Of a DNA stretch of 64,000 nt, positions 41,888-50,288 are shown in pieces. Below the pieces are notes generated by a model, which saw only the letters and a program-made list of their open reading frames with translations, searched no databases and had not been told where the DNA came from. The DNA lies in assembly GCA_904420175.1 (NCBI GenBank), contig CAJFUF010000029.1:62001-126000 (forward strand), in the 5' to 3' direction. A program made the translations under genes and the position numbers. Source of the DNA: Candidatus Schneewindia gallinarum. Lineage in GTDB: Bacteria > Bacillota > Clostridia > Oscillospirales > Ruminococcaceae. Positions within the stretch are counted from its first letter, which is position 1; every line of letters begins with the position of its first letter.

Positions 41888-42239
41888 GGATCCTGATCCC
41901 TCCCCCTGACAGGCCGGCGGCGTACAGCTTGCCGCAGGCGGTGAACAGGGGCAGCTTGGTTGCCAGCACCACAATGCCGCGCTCCTCCGCCATTTCAATC
42001 ACAGCGGGGTCGGGCTGCTTGCCCCGGACAAAAACAATGCACACAATGTCCATCATGTCGGCAGTGCGCATGACCTGCGGGTTGATAAGGCCCGTCAGCA
42101 GCACCGACTGGTCCTTGACAAAGGCCAGCACGTCGCTCATCATGTCGGAGCCACAGGCTGTCTTTGCATCGTGGTCGAGGTCCGCCTCCCCCGCGAGGAC
42201 AGTGGCGTCCAGAATTTCTGCAATTTGACGAATTTTCAA
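41880..42239 (-). CDS. DRTGG-domain protein (first of two)
   Basis: The 119-residue protein, MKIRQIAEILDATVLAGEADLDHDAKTACGSDMMSDVL, is a typical stand-alone DRTGG protein and leads the leftward operon. It is similar in fold but not closely related in sequence to the second DRTGG protein. RBS GGAGGGG precedes the ATG at 42239. Partners are the HATPase and sensory hydrogenase encoded next. Confidence 0.82.
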   Translation of the reverse strand: MKIRQIAEILDATVLAGEADLDHDAKTACGSDMMSDVLAFVKDQSVLLTGLINPQVMRTADMMDIVCIVFVRGKQPDPAVIEMAEERGIVVLATKLPLFTACGKLYAAGLSGGGIRIRE

Positions 42240-42300
42240 AGCTTACCCCTCCTGAAGCCGGGGCCCCGGCGACGCCGGGGAACGCCCGTTTATAAAATCC

Positions 42301-42329
42301 ATTATACTGTAAAAAAACCTGCGGCGCAA
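42301..42329 (-). promoter_or_regulatory. Promoter of the leftward DRTGG-sensory hydrogenase operon
   Basis: On the minus strand TTGCGC (42329-42324), 17 bp and TATAAT (42306-42301). The leader has a CCCCGGC/GCCGGGG hairpin (42264-42280) a few bases before the ribosome binding site. Confidence 0.78.
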
Positions 42330-42432
42330 TCAGTTTGTAACAAGTGTAAAAATGGAAAGGCATTTTGTGCTAAAACTAGATAAAATTGCAGTTTTCGGCG
42401 TTTTACCACTGGCGTTTGGGACGGTTTTCTGA

Positions 42433-42472
42433 TATAATATAAGTCGTTATGTTATGTCAAAAAATTAACATA
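42433..42472 (+). promoter_or_regulatory. hyd operon promoter with Rex-like operator
   Basis: TATAAT (42433-42438) is a good -10 with a weak -35. At the predicted start lies TGTCAA-AAAA-TTAACA (42455-42470), one mismatch from the Rex core TGTTAA-N4-TTAACA. It is nested in a second inverted repeat TATGTTA/TAACATA (42448-42454 and 42466-42472). Binding here would block transcription of hydC-hydB-hydA. Confidence 0.68.
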
Positions 42473-42504
42473 GTTATTTGACCACTAAGGAGGGCAAAAA
42501 ACGA

Positions 42505-42996
42505 ATGGCAAACAAGAAGACCAAACTGCCTTTTAAAGGCACAAAGGAGCAGGAGGAGCAGCTGCGTTCCTTCATCCGCGCGTTGCCGGACAAGGACAGC
42601 GCCGTCATCACGGTGCTGCAGAAGGCGCAGGAGATCTACGGATACCTGCCCGAGGAAGTTCAGCTGATCGTCGCGGATGAGCTGGGCGTGTCCCCAGCGG
42701 AGGTGTACGGTGTCTCCACCTTCTACTCCCAGTTCTCCCTGAACCCAAAGGGCGAGAACAAAATTTCCGTGTGTCTCGGCACGGCCTGCTATGTCAAGGG
42801 GTCCGGCGACATTTTCAACAAGCTGGTTGAAAAGCTGGGCATCCAGGGCGGCGAGTGCACGCCGGACGGGAAGTTCTCTCTGGAGGCATGCCGCTGCATC
42901 GGCGCCTGCGGACTGGCGCCCGTCCTGACCGTGAATGACGACGTGTACGGAAGGCTGACCGTGGACGACGTGGATTCCATCCTTGCGAAGTACTAA
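42505..42996 (+). CDS. hydC: HydC/NuoE-like [2Fe-2S] subunit of bifurcating hydrogenase
   Basis: The 163-residue thioredoxin-like [2Fe-2S] protein carries its cluster on cysteines in VCLGTACYVKGS and CRCIGACGLAP. It is equivalent to NuoE of complex I and HydC of bifurcating hydrogenases. ATG at 42505 is behind AAGGAGGGC. It leads the rightward operon and should form the HydABC complex with the products of the hydB and hydA genes downstream. Confidence 0.93.
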   Translation: MANKKTKLPFKGTKEQEEQLRSFIRALPDKDSAVITVLQKAQEIYGYLPEEVQLIVADELGVSPAEVYGVSTFYSQFSLNPKGENKISVCLGTACYVKGSGDIFNKLVEKLGIQGGECTPDGKFSLEACRCIGACGLAPVLTVNDDVYGRLTVDDVDSILAKY

Positions 42997-43008
42997 GCCA
43001 TTGTTGTA

Positions 43009-43557
43009 ATGAGAGAACTGTCTTTACATATACTGGACGTGGCGCAGAACTCGGTCAAGGCGGGGGCAACGCTGACCACCATTGAACAGACAGTGGACAC
43101 GGCGGCACACACCCTGCGCTTTACCATCACGGACAACGGCTGCGGCATGGATGAAACAACGGTGCGTCGTGTCATCGACCCGTTTTTCACCTCCCGTACC
43201 ACCAGAAAGGTGGGCCTCGGCATCCCGTTTTTTAAAATGGAGGCGGAGAACACGGGGGGCAGCTTTTCCATCTCGTCCGTTCCGGGGCAGGGCACCACAG
43301 TCAGCGCCCTGTTCCACACCGACCATATCGACTGCCTTCCGGTGGGGGATATGGCGGGCACCGTCACGGCGCTTGTGCAGTGCAACCCACAGCTGGATTT
43401 TGTATACCGGCTGTGTGTGGACGGCAGAAGTTTTGTCATGGACACGCGGGAGTTTCGGGAGCAGCTGGAAGGAGTGCCCTTAAACAACCCGGACGTGGTA
43501 CAGTTTATGAAGGAATTTCTCGAGGAGAACAGTGAGACAATCTATGGAGGTGCATAA
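43009..43557 (+). CDS. Histidine-kinase-like ATPase domain protein
   Basis: The 182-residue protein begins MRELSLHILDVAQNSVKAGA, an N-box. Then come FTITDNGCGMD (G1), KVGLGIPFFKMEAENTGG (G2 region) and SVPGQGTTVSALF, as in GHKL ATPases. It has no receiver or sensor domain and no clear H-box. The same kind of gene sits between hydC and hydB in other Clostridia. With the HATPase encoded on the left operon it suggests a phosphorylation or ATP-dependent control layer. Confidence 0.85.
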   Translation: MRELSLHILDVAQNSVKAGATLTTIEQTVDTAAHTLRFTITDNGCGMDETTVRRVIDPFFTSRTTRKVGLGIPFFKMEAENTGGSFSISSVPGQGTTVSALFHTDHIDCLPVGDMAGTVTALVQCNPQLDFVYRLCVDGRSFVMDTREFREQLEGVPLNNPDVVQFMKEFLEENSETIYGGA

Positions 43558-43925
43558 TGAAAAGTTTAGCGGAACTCAAGGCAATTAAAGAGAAAAACAA
43601 GATGGGTGTCATGCTCCGTGAGGAGCAGGACGGTATCCGCGTTGTGGTCGGCATGGCCACCTGCGGCATTGCCGCCGGTGCGCGCCCGGTCTTGAATGCG
43701 TTTACAGAGGAAGTGGCCAAGCGCCGCCTGGAGGGCGTCACCGTTGCCCAGACCGGCTGCATCGGCATCTGCCAGTACGAGCCGGTTGTGGAGGTCTACG
43801 CCCCCGGTAAGGAGAAGGTCACCTATGTGAAAATGACCCCTGAGAAGGTAGCCCGCGTGGTCGCCGACCATCTGGTCAACGGCAACGTCGTAACGGAGTA
43901 TACCATCGGGGCCATGCAGAAATAA
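43557..43925 (+). CDS. [2Fe-2S] ferredoxin, thioredoxin-like
   Basis: The 122-residue protein has VVVGMATCGIAAGARPV and QTGCIGICQYEP, the four-cysteine pattern of thioredoxin-like [2Fe-2S] ferredoxins, and a C-terminal strand-helix end. It starts at ATG 43557, overlapping the previous stop by one base, and is 17 bp before hydB. It may be an accessory electron carrier of the hydrogenase complex. Confidence 0.88.
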   Translation: MKSLAELKAIKEKNKMGVMLREEQDGIRVVVGMATCGIAAGARPVLNAFTEEVAKRRLEGVTVAQTGCIGICQYEPVVEVYAPGKEKVTYVKMTPEKVARVVADHLVNGNVVTEYTIGAMQK

Positions 43926-43942
43926 CGAGGAGGAGTATTAGA

Positions 43943-45730
43943 ATGTATCGTTCCCATGTACTTGTCTGCGGGGGTACAGGATGTACTTCTTCAGGCAGTG
44001 GTGAGATTATCAGCACATTCGAGAGAGAGCTTGCGAAAAACGACCTGGATAAAGAGGTCAAGGTCGTCCGTACCGGCTGCTTCGGCCTGTGCGCACTGGG
44101 CCCCGTGGTCATCGTCTACCCGGAGGGCAGCTTCTACAGCCGCGTCAAGGCGGAGGACGTGCCCGAGATCGTGGAGGAGCACCTGTTAAAGGGCCGTATC
44201 GTCTCCCGCCTGCTGTATGAGGAGACGGTGGAGGACGACGAGATCCTCTCCTTAAACGAGACGGACTTCTACAAAAAGCAGCACCGGGTTGCGCTGCGTA
44301 ACTGCGGCGTAATTGACCCGGAGAACATCGAGGAATACATTGCAGTGGACGGCTACGAGGCGCTGGGCAAATGCCTGACCGAGTACACGCCTGAGCAGGT
44401 CATCCAGATTATCAAGGACTCCGGCCTGCGCGGCCGTGGCGGCGCGGGCTTCCCCACCGGTGTGAAATGGAGCTTTGCTGCGGCCAATGCGGCGGACCAG
44501 AAATATGTCTGCTGCAACGCGGACGAGGGCGACCCCGGCGCGTTCATGGACCGGTCCGTGCTGGAGGGCGACCCCCACGCCGTGATTGAGGCCATGGCCA
44601 TTGCCGGCTATGCCATCGGGGCAAGCCAGGGCTACATCTATGTCCGTGCAGAGTATCCCATCGCCGTCAAGCGCCTGCAGATTGCCATCGGGCAGGCAAG
44701 AGAGTACGGCCTGCTGGGCAAGGACATTTTCGGCACCGGGTTTGATTTTGATTTGGACGTGCGGCTTGGCGCCGGCGCGTTTGTGTGCGGCGAGGAGACG
44801 GCGCTGATGACCTCCATCGAGGGCAAGCGCGGCGAGCCGCGCCCCCGTCCCCCGTTCCCTGCGGTGAAGGGCCTGTTCGGCAAGCCCACCGTCTTAAACA
44901 ATGTAGAGACCTATGCCAACATCCCGCAGATTATTCTGAAGGGTGCGGACTGGTTCGCTTCCATGGGCACGGAGAAGAGCAAGGGCACCAAGGTGTTCGC
45001 CCTGGGCGGTAAAATCCATAACACCGGCCTTGTGGAGGTGCCGATGGGCACCACCCTTCGTGAAATTGTCGAGGAGATCGGCGGCGGCATCCCGAACGGC
45101 AAGAAGTTCAAGGCTGCCCAGACCGGCGGCCCCTCCGGCGGCTGCATCCCGGCAGAGCATTTCGATGTCCCCATCGACTACGACAACCTGCTGGCCATCG
45201 GCTCCATGATGGGTTCCGGCGGCCTTATCGTCATGGACGAGGACAACTGCATGGTGGATATCGCCAAGTTCTTCCTGGAGTTCACCGTGGACGAGTCCTG
45301 CGGCAAATGCACCCCCTGCCGCGTCGGCACAAGGCGCCTGCTTGAGATGTTAGACAAGGTAACCAAGGGCAAGGCGACCATGGAGGATCTCGACAAGATC
45401 GAGTCCCTGTGCTACTACATCAAAGAAAACTCCCTTTGCGGACTGGGCCAGACGGCGCCGAACCCGGTGCTGTCCACGCTGCGCTACTTCCGGGACGAGT
45501 ATATCGCCCACATTGTGGACAAACGCTGCCCGGCAGGCGTGTGTAAGGACCTGCTGCAGTACGTCATCGACCCGGCCAAGTGCCGCGGCTGCACCCTGTG
45601 CTCGCGTGTGTGCCCGGCGGGCGCCATCTCGGGCGAGGTCAAGACCCCGCACCGGATTGACCCGGCCAAGTGCGTGAAGTGCGGCGCCTGCATGGAGAAG
45701 TGCAAATTCGGCGCCATTTCGAAGAAGTAA
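43943..45730 (+). CDS. hydB: HydB/NuoF-like NADH-binding subunit
   Basis: The 595-residue protein has an N-terminal [2Fe-2S] thioredoxin-like domain (CGGTGCTSSG, RTGCFGLCALGP). The NuoF core follows, with GLRGRGGAGFPTGVKW and CNADEGDPGAFMDR for NADH and FMN and ESCGKCTPCRVGTRR for a 4Fe-4S cluster. It ends in two ferredoxin motifs (CRGCTLCSRVCPAGA, CVKCGACMEKCKFGA). It oxidises NADH and is the probable bifurcation site in HydABC-type complexes. Codon use suggests strong expression. Confidence 0.95.
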   Translation: MYRSHVLVCGGTGCTSSGSGEIISTFERELAKNDLDKEVKVVRTGCFGLCALGPVVIVYPEGSFYSRVKAEDVPEIVEEHLLKGRIVSRLLYEETVEDDEILSLNETDFYKKQHRVALRNCGVIDPENIEEYIAVDGYEALGKCLTEYTPEQVIQIIKDSGLRGRGGAGFPTGVKWSFAAANAADQKYVCCNADEGDPGAFMDRSVLEGDPHAVIEAMAIAGYAIGASQGYIYVRAEYPIAVKRLQIAIGQAREYGLLGKDIFGTGFDFDLDVRLGAGAFVCGEETALMTSIEGKRGEPRPRPPFPAVKGLFGKPTVLNNVETYANIPQIILKGADWFASMGTEKSKGTKVFALGGKIHNTGLVEVPMGTTLREIVEEIGGGIPNGKKFKAAQTGGPSGGCIPAEHFDVPIDYDNLLAIGSMMGSGGLIVMDEDNCMVDIAKFFLEFTVDESCGKCTPCRVGTRRLLEMLDKVTKGKATMEDLDKIESLCYYIKENSLCGLGQTAPNPVLSTLRYFRDEYIAHIVDKRCPAGVCKDLLQYVIDPAKCRGCTLCSRVCPAGAISGEVKTPHRIDPAKCVKCGACMEKCKFGAISKK

Positions 45731-45748
45731 GGGAGGGAGACGAGTAAC

Positions 45749-47491
45749 ATGGATATGGTAAATATTAAAATCAACGGCATGGACTATTCCGTCAAGGCCG
45801 GCTCCACCATTCTGGAGGCCGCCCATGAGGTAGGCATCGACATCCCCACCCTCTGCTACTTAAAGGACATCAACGCCATCGGCGCATGCCGCATCTGCGT
45901 GGTGGAGGTCAAAGGGGCGAAAAGCCTGGTGGCCGCCTGTGTGTACCCGGTCAATGAGGGGATGGAGATCTTCACCCACTCCCCCAAGGTGTTAAAATCC
46001 AGAAAAATGACCCTGGAGCTGATTCTGTCCACCCATGAAAGAAAGTGCCTAAGCTGCGTGCGCGGCGGCGACTGCGAGCTGCAGCGCCTGTGTAAGGAGT
46101 TCGGCGTGGAGGATGAGGGCCGCTTCGACGGCGAGAACCAGCACTATGAGATCGACGACAGCGCCGTGCACATGTTCCGCAACGACAACAAGTGCATCCT
46201 GTGCCGCCGCTGCATCGCCGTGTGCGACAAGTATCAGGATGTGGCGGTTATCGGCGCCAACGAGCGTGGCTTTAAGACCCATGTGGGCTGTGCCTTTGAC
46301 AAGGACCTGGCCGATGTGTCCTGCGTGTCCTGCGGCCAGTGCATCACCGTCTGCCCCACCGGCGCCATCGCCGAGAAGGACGAGACGGACAAGGTCTGGG
46401 AGGCGCTTGCGGACGAGACGAAGCATGTGGTGTTCCACACTGCCCCCTCCATCCGCGTCACCCTGGGCGAGGCGTTCGGCATGCCCGTCGGCACCAATGT
46501 GAAGGGCAAAATGGTTGCCGCCATCCGGCGGCTGGGCGCGGATAAGGTGTTTGACACCGACTTCTCCGCCGACCTGACCATTATGGAGGAAGCAAATGAG
46601 TTTATCGAGCGGGTGCAGAACGGCGGAACCCTGCCGCTGATCACCTCCTGCTCCCCCGGCTGGATCAAGTACTGTGAGCACAAGTTCCCGGAGATGATCC
46701 CGAACCTGTCCTCCTGCAAGTCCCCGCAGCAGATGTTCGGCGCGGTGATAAAGACCTACTACGCGGAGAAAAACGGCATCGACCCGAAGGACATCTTTGT
46801 TGTCGCCGTCATGCCCTGCACCGCCAAGAAGTTTGAGGCGGGCCGTGACGACCAGGCCGCGGCGGGCGTGCCCGACACGGATGTGGCCATCACCACGAGA
46901 GAGCTTGCCCGGATGATTAAGCGCGCGGGCCTGAAGTTTGCAGAGCTGCCTGATGAGGAGTTTGACAACCCGCTGGGTGAGAGCTCCGGCGCAGGCGCCA
47001 TCTTTGGCGCCACCGGCGGCGTGATGGAGGCGGCGCTTCGTACCGCTGTGGAGACGCTGACCGGCAAGGAGCTGGAGAAGCTGGAATTCACCGAGGTGCG
47101 CGGCACGGCCGGCGTCAAGGAGGCCACCTACAACGTGGCTGGAATGGACGTGAATGTGGCGGTGGCCTCCGGCCTGAAAAACGCCCACGCCCTGCTTGAC
47201 AAGGTCAAGAGCGGCGAGAAGCAGTACCACTTCATCGAGATCATGGCCTGCCCCGGCGGCTGTGTTAACGGCGGCGGCCAGCCCGTCCAGCCCGCCAGTG
47301 TCCGCAACTTTGTGGATCTGCGCGGCAAGCGTGCGGCAGCCCTGTATGAGGAGGATGCGAACCTGCCGGTCCGCAAGTCCCATGAGAACCCCATGATCAA
47401 GAAGATTTACGAGGAGTACTTCGAGAAGCCCGGAAGCCATAAGGCCCACGAGATTCTTCATACCTCCTACGTTGCGAGAAACAGATATTAA
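45749..47491 (+). CDS. hydA: NADH/ferredoxin-dependent [FeFe] hydrogenase catalytic subunit HydA
   Basis: The 580-residue protein has an N-terminal [2Fe-2S] domain (Cys36/47/50/64) and a His-Cys3 cluster (His96, Cys100/103/109). Two 4Fe-4S motifs follow (149/152/155/159 and 192/195/198/202), then the H-cluster domain. The three H-cluster motifs are TSCSPGW (299-305), MPCTAKK (355-361) and EIMACPGGC (497-505). The second Cys of classical TSCCPxW is Ser here. It should make H2 from NADH and reduced ferredoxin together with HydB and HydC. Maturases hydE, hydF and hydG are not in the window. Confidence 0.95.
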   Translation: MDMVNIKINGMDYSVKAGSTILEAAHEVGIDIPTLCYLKDINAIGACRICVVEVKGAKSLVAACVYPVNEGMEIFTHSPKVLKSRKMTLELILSTHERKCLSCVRGGDCELQRLCKEFGVEDEGRFDGENQHYEIDDSAVHMFRNDNKCILCRRCIAVCDKYQDVAVIGANERGFKTHVGCAFDKDLADVSCVSCGQCITVCPTGAIAEKDETDKVWEALADETKHVVFHTAPSIRVTLGEAFGMPVGTNVKGKMVAAIRRLGADKVFDTDFSADLTIMEEANEFIERVQNGGTLPLITSCSPGWIKYCEHKFPEMIPNLSSCKSPQQMFGAVIKTYYAEKNGIDPKDIFVVAVMPCTAKKFEAGRDDQAAAGVPDTDVAITTRELARMIKRAGLKFAELPDEEFDNPLGESSGAGAIFGATGGVMEAALRTAVETLTGKELEKLEFTEVRGTAGVKEATYNVAGMDVNVAVASGLKNAHALLDKVKSGEKQYHFIEIMACPGGCVNGGGQPVQPASVRNFVDLRGKRAAALYEEDANLPVRKSHENPMIKKIYEEYFEKPGSHKAHEILHTSYVARNRY

Positions 47492-47498
47492 CCTGTGA

Positions 47499-47538
47499 AA
47501 GAAGGCCGGAAGCCAAACGCTTCCGGCCTTCTTTTTTT
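47499..47538 (+). terminator. Terminator of the hyd operon
   Basis: AAGAAGGCCGGAAGC (47499-47513) pairs with GCTTCCGGCCTTCTT (47519-47533), running into seven T. Confidence 0.92.
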
Positions 47539-47594
47539 GCTTCTTTTTCACCCTGCGCGTCCATATAGATGAAGGGAGGAAATGAGGGAGTGCA

Positions 47595-48842
47595 GTGAAG
47601 AAAAGGCGAAAGGAAATTCTGTTCGGGCTGGCGGTGGTGCTGCTGTGCGGCCTGCTGGTGCTGTTTCTCGGCACAAGGGGGAAACAGCGGCAGGGCACGG
47701 GCGCAAAGCCCCGCACTGTCATCGAGTATACGGAGGCATATGAGATTTTTGCCCTGTACCCCCACTTCGGGGTGGCAGCGGCGGATGAGGAGCTGGAGGC
47801 GTATGTCGCAGCGCAGTGCGACGCATTCCGGTCGGATGAACACGCCGGTTCGGGCCGGAGCGAGCTGCACATGGAATACCGGTTGTATGAACCCTGCCTT
47901 GGGGTTGTCAGTGTGGAGATGACGGTGTTCACCAGGGTGGCCGGGGTGGAAGCGACCACCAGTGCGGCCTTTTGCTACGCCATGCCGGAGGGGGAACGCC
48001 TGGGGCTGCACAACCTGTTTGCTGCGGACCGGGCGGAACAGCTGCTTGTCTGGTGCGGCGGGGAGGAAATGGCGTTTCTGCTGCGTCCGGACCGGCTGCT
48101 GTTGTGGCGCGGCGGCAAGCTGGTGAAGGAGTTTGCCAAAAGCGAATACGAGGACGACCTGCTCTATCCGCCAAAGACGCAGGGGCACAGCGGCGGTACC
48201 CAGGCGTTTGTCAGCGTGCTGCCCGCCACCTGCACGGTGGAGGAGGAGAAACCCATGATAGCCCTCACTTTTGACGACGGGCCCAACCCCAAATACACGG
48301 TGCAGATTCTTGAGACGCTGGGGCGGTATGGCGCGGCAGCCACCTTTTTTGAAATCGGCAGCCTGGTGGAGGCCTACCCGGAGGTGTCGCGGCAGATTGT
48401 GGCACAGGGCTGTGAAATTGGCAACCACAGCTACAGCCACCGGCAGCTGACCAGCCTGTCTGCGGCAGAGATAGAGGAGCAGACGAGAAAGACGCAGCAG
48501 GCGATAAAAAACGCCGTGGGCTACGAGCCGACGCTGACGCGGCCCACCTACGGCGACATCAACAACACTGTGAAGAACTGCATCGACATGCCGCTGATTT
48601 TGTGGAGCATCGATACCCTCGACTGGAAAAGCAAAGACGCCCAGGCGGTGGCAGAGCACATTTTAAGCAACGTCAAGGAGGGGGACATCATCCTGATGCA
48701 CGACGTGTACCCCTCCACTGTGGAGGCGGTGGAGCTGGTGGTGGGCGAGCTGCAGCAGCGCGGCTTTCAGCTGGTGACCGTGTCCACCCTGCTGGAGGAG
48801 GCGCTGGATGCAGGGAAACAGCAGGTATTCCGCCATAAATAA
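47595..48842 (+). CDS. Membrane-anchored polysaccharide deacetylase (PdaC-like)
   Basis: The 415-residue protein starts at GTG 47595 with KKRRKE and a membrane helix (about 7-26). About 180 residues of a PdaC/RsiV-like domain follow, then a NodB deacetylase domain. NodB motifs are TFDDGPNP (metal and base Asp), HSYSH (metal His), RPTYGD and LMHDVYP. It probably removes acetyl groups from peptidoglycan outside the membrane. The usual RPPYG motif reads RPTYG. Confidence 0.88.
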   Translation: MKKRRKEILFGLAVVLLCGLLVLFLGTRGKQRQGTGAKPRTVIEYTEAYEIFALYPHFGVAAADEELEAYVAAQCDAFRSDEHAGSGRSELHMEYRLYEPCLGVVSVEMTVFTRVAGVEATTSAAFCYAMPEGERLGLHNLFAADRAEQLLVWCGGEEMAFLLRPDRLLLWRGGKLVKEFAKSEYEDDLLYPPKTQGHSGGTQAFVSVLPATCTVEEEKPMIALTFDDGPNPKYTVQILETLGRYGAAATFFEIGSLVEAYPEVSRQIVAQGCEIGNHSYSHRQLTSLSAAEIEEQTRKTQQAIKNAVGYEPTLTRPTYGDINNTVKNCIDMPLILWSIDTLDWKSKDAQAVAEHILSNVKEGDIILMHDVYPSTVEAVELVVGELQQRGFQLVTVSTLLEEALDAGKQQVFRHK

Positions 48843-48875
48843 AAAAACAGGGTACAGCCGAAGGCTGTACCCTGT
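48841..48875 (-). terminator. Terminator of the GldAFG-DUF4340 operon
   Basis: ACAGGGTACAGCC (48847-48859) pairs with GGCTGTACCCTGT (48863-48875). On the minus strand it is followed by a T-run, so it ends the leftward operon; it may also slow the deacetylase transcript. Confidence 0.85.
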
Positions 48876-48884
48876 TCGCTGTGT

Positions 48885-50288
48885 TTAAGACATAAAGCTG
48901 GAAGTGGGTTGGTTCTCCCTGACGATTAGGATATCGGACAGAACCCGGTCAATATAGGTGGTCCTGCACAGGAAGTCAATTTCCCCGTCGATTTCAATGG
49001 CCATCCGCCGGCCGGATACGCTGTAGAAATTTACCACGCGGTCCGGTAAGGAGGAATCCCGGGATTTCCAGGTAATGGTCATCAATATCTCCCCCAGTTC
49101 CACATCAACTGCCGGCTCGGTGCCGTAGTAGTGGTTGAGGACACGGTAAAAGTTTTTGAAGTTGTCATAGGTGACGTCGTTGCCGTCCACCTTCAGGGCG
49201 TAATCATCCTCCGACTCACCGGTTACTTCAATGGTATGCGACCGATCCCCGGAGACAATGGTGATGGTCTCCACATCACTCAGCAGCGGGGCGTAAGGAT
49301 AGACGCTGGCAAAGGTGTAGTAGTCCCCGTGGGCCCACGGCACGCTGTCCGCCTTCACGGTGTAAATCCAGTCCTCGTTATCCACCCGGACCGCCACATA
49401 GCCGTCACTTTCAATTCCAACGGCGATGGTGTGCTGCTGCCCGTCCCGGACAAAGGTGGCGGTGTAGGCCTTATCCGCCGTCAGGCCTGCATTTTCAAGG
49501 ATTTCATCTGTCAGGCCGACCACGGCCACCCGTTCAGCGGTCAGGCCGGTCAGCGGGATAATATACTCGGACTCCGCGGCGTACATGAAGTAGCGCTGCT
49601 TGGGGGACACCATCTGGAAGTTGATGGTATTGAAAGCGCCGTCCTTGAACCCTTCGCTCAGCCGTTCGATGACGATGGGCTCAAAATTTGTCTCCGGCCC
49701 GCAGAATTCCACCCGGGTGATGGGGGTATCCTGCATTTCATTTGCAGAGGCGGTAATCTGCTTGTTTAAAAAGTAGTAGCCTTCCTCCAGGACAGGGTCG
49801 AAGGTGACCATGTTGTGAAGCCACACGGTGTCGGAACCTTCCATGCGGATATAGTAGCTGGACTCGTCCGGGAACTCATCCCCGACATAAACGGTGGTTT
49901 CCGTCCCGTCGGACAGGCGCACACGTACGGTGGCGGCGGGCTCGTCCAAACCGTAAAGGGACAGATCCTCCGGCGCCTCGTTAACCAGGCGAGAGGGGGT
50001 GATGGACTCCAGCTTAGTGGCAAGATCCCAGATGACGGTGCTGTCCACCGGAACCTGCTCGTAGGGAGATACCTCCCACGAGGTGTCCGTTTTAATCATG
50101 GAAAACTGGCCGTGCTGGTTTTCAACGCTGATTTCCGCAATGTCGTCGCGGCTGCAGCTGAACAGGGTCTGTGCCTCTTCGCCCTGCGACTCTGTGGCTG
50201 GGCGGGTCAGCAGCAGCACACACAGCAGCGCTGCCAGCACCACCACAACGCCGAGGGAGAGAAGCAGAGTGCGTTTGCGTTTGTTCAT
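48885..50288 (-). CDS. DUF4340 membrane-anchored protein
   Basis: The 467-residue protein has one N-terminal membrane helix (about 8-28) and a large extracytoplasmic part with repeated beta-rich units (DLSLYGLDEPAATVRVRLSDG, VYVGDEFPDESSYYIRMEGSDTVW). These mark DUF4340, which is usually found beside GldG-type ABC components. Its start overlaps the gldG-like stop by one base (TAATG). Function is unknown; it may be the extracytoplasmic partner of the ABC system. Confidence 0.85.
   Translation of the reverse strand: MNKRKRTLLLSLGVVVVLAALLCVLLLTRPATESQGEEAQTLFSCSRDDIAEISVENQHGQFSMIKTDTSWEVSPYEQVPVDSTVIWDLATKLESITPSRLVNEAPEDLSLYGLDEPAATVRVRLSDGTETTVYVGDEFPDESSYYIRMEGSDTVWLHNMVTFDPVLEEGYYFLNKQITASANEMQDTPITRVEFCGPETNFEPIVIERLSEGFKDGAFNTINFQMVSPKQRYFMYAAESEYIIPLTGLTAERVAVVGLTDEILENAGLTADKAYTATFVRDGQQHTIAVGIESDGYVAVRVDNEDWIYTVKADSVPWAHGDYYTFASVYPYAPLLSDVETITIVSGDRSHTIEVTGESEDDYALKVDGNDVTYDNFKNFYRVLNHYYGTEPAVDVELGEILMTITWKSRDSSLPDRVVNFYSVSGRRMAIEIDGEIDFLCRTTYIDRVLSDILIVRENQPTSSFMS

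Noticed and set aside
46049-47959. 636-codon open frame on the minus strand across hydA
   Set aside because: It is the mirror of a GC-rich, strongly biased gene; the plus-strand HydA has full catalytic motifs and the antisense product shows no recognisable domain.
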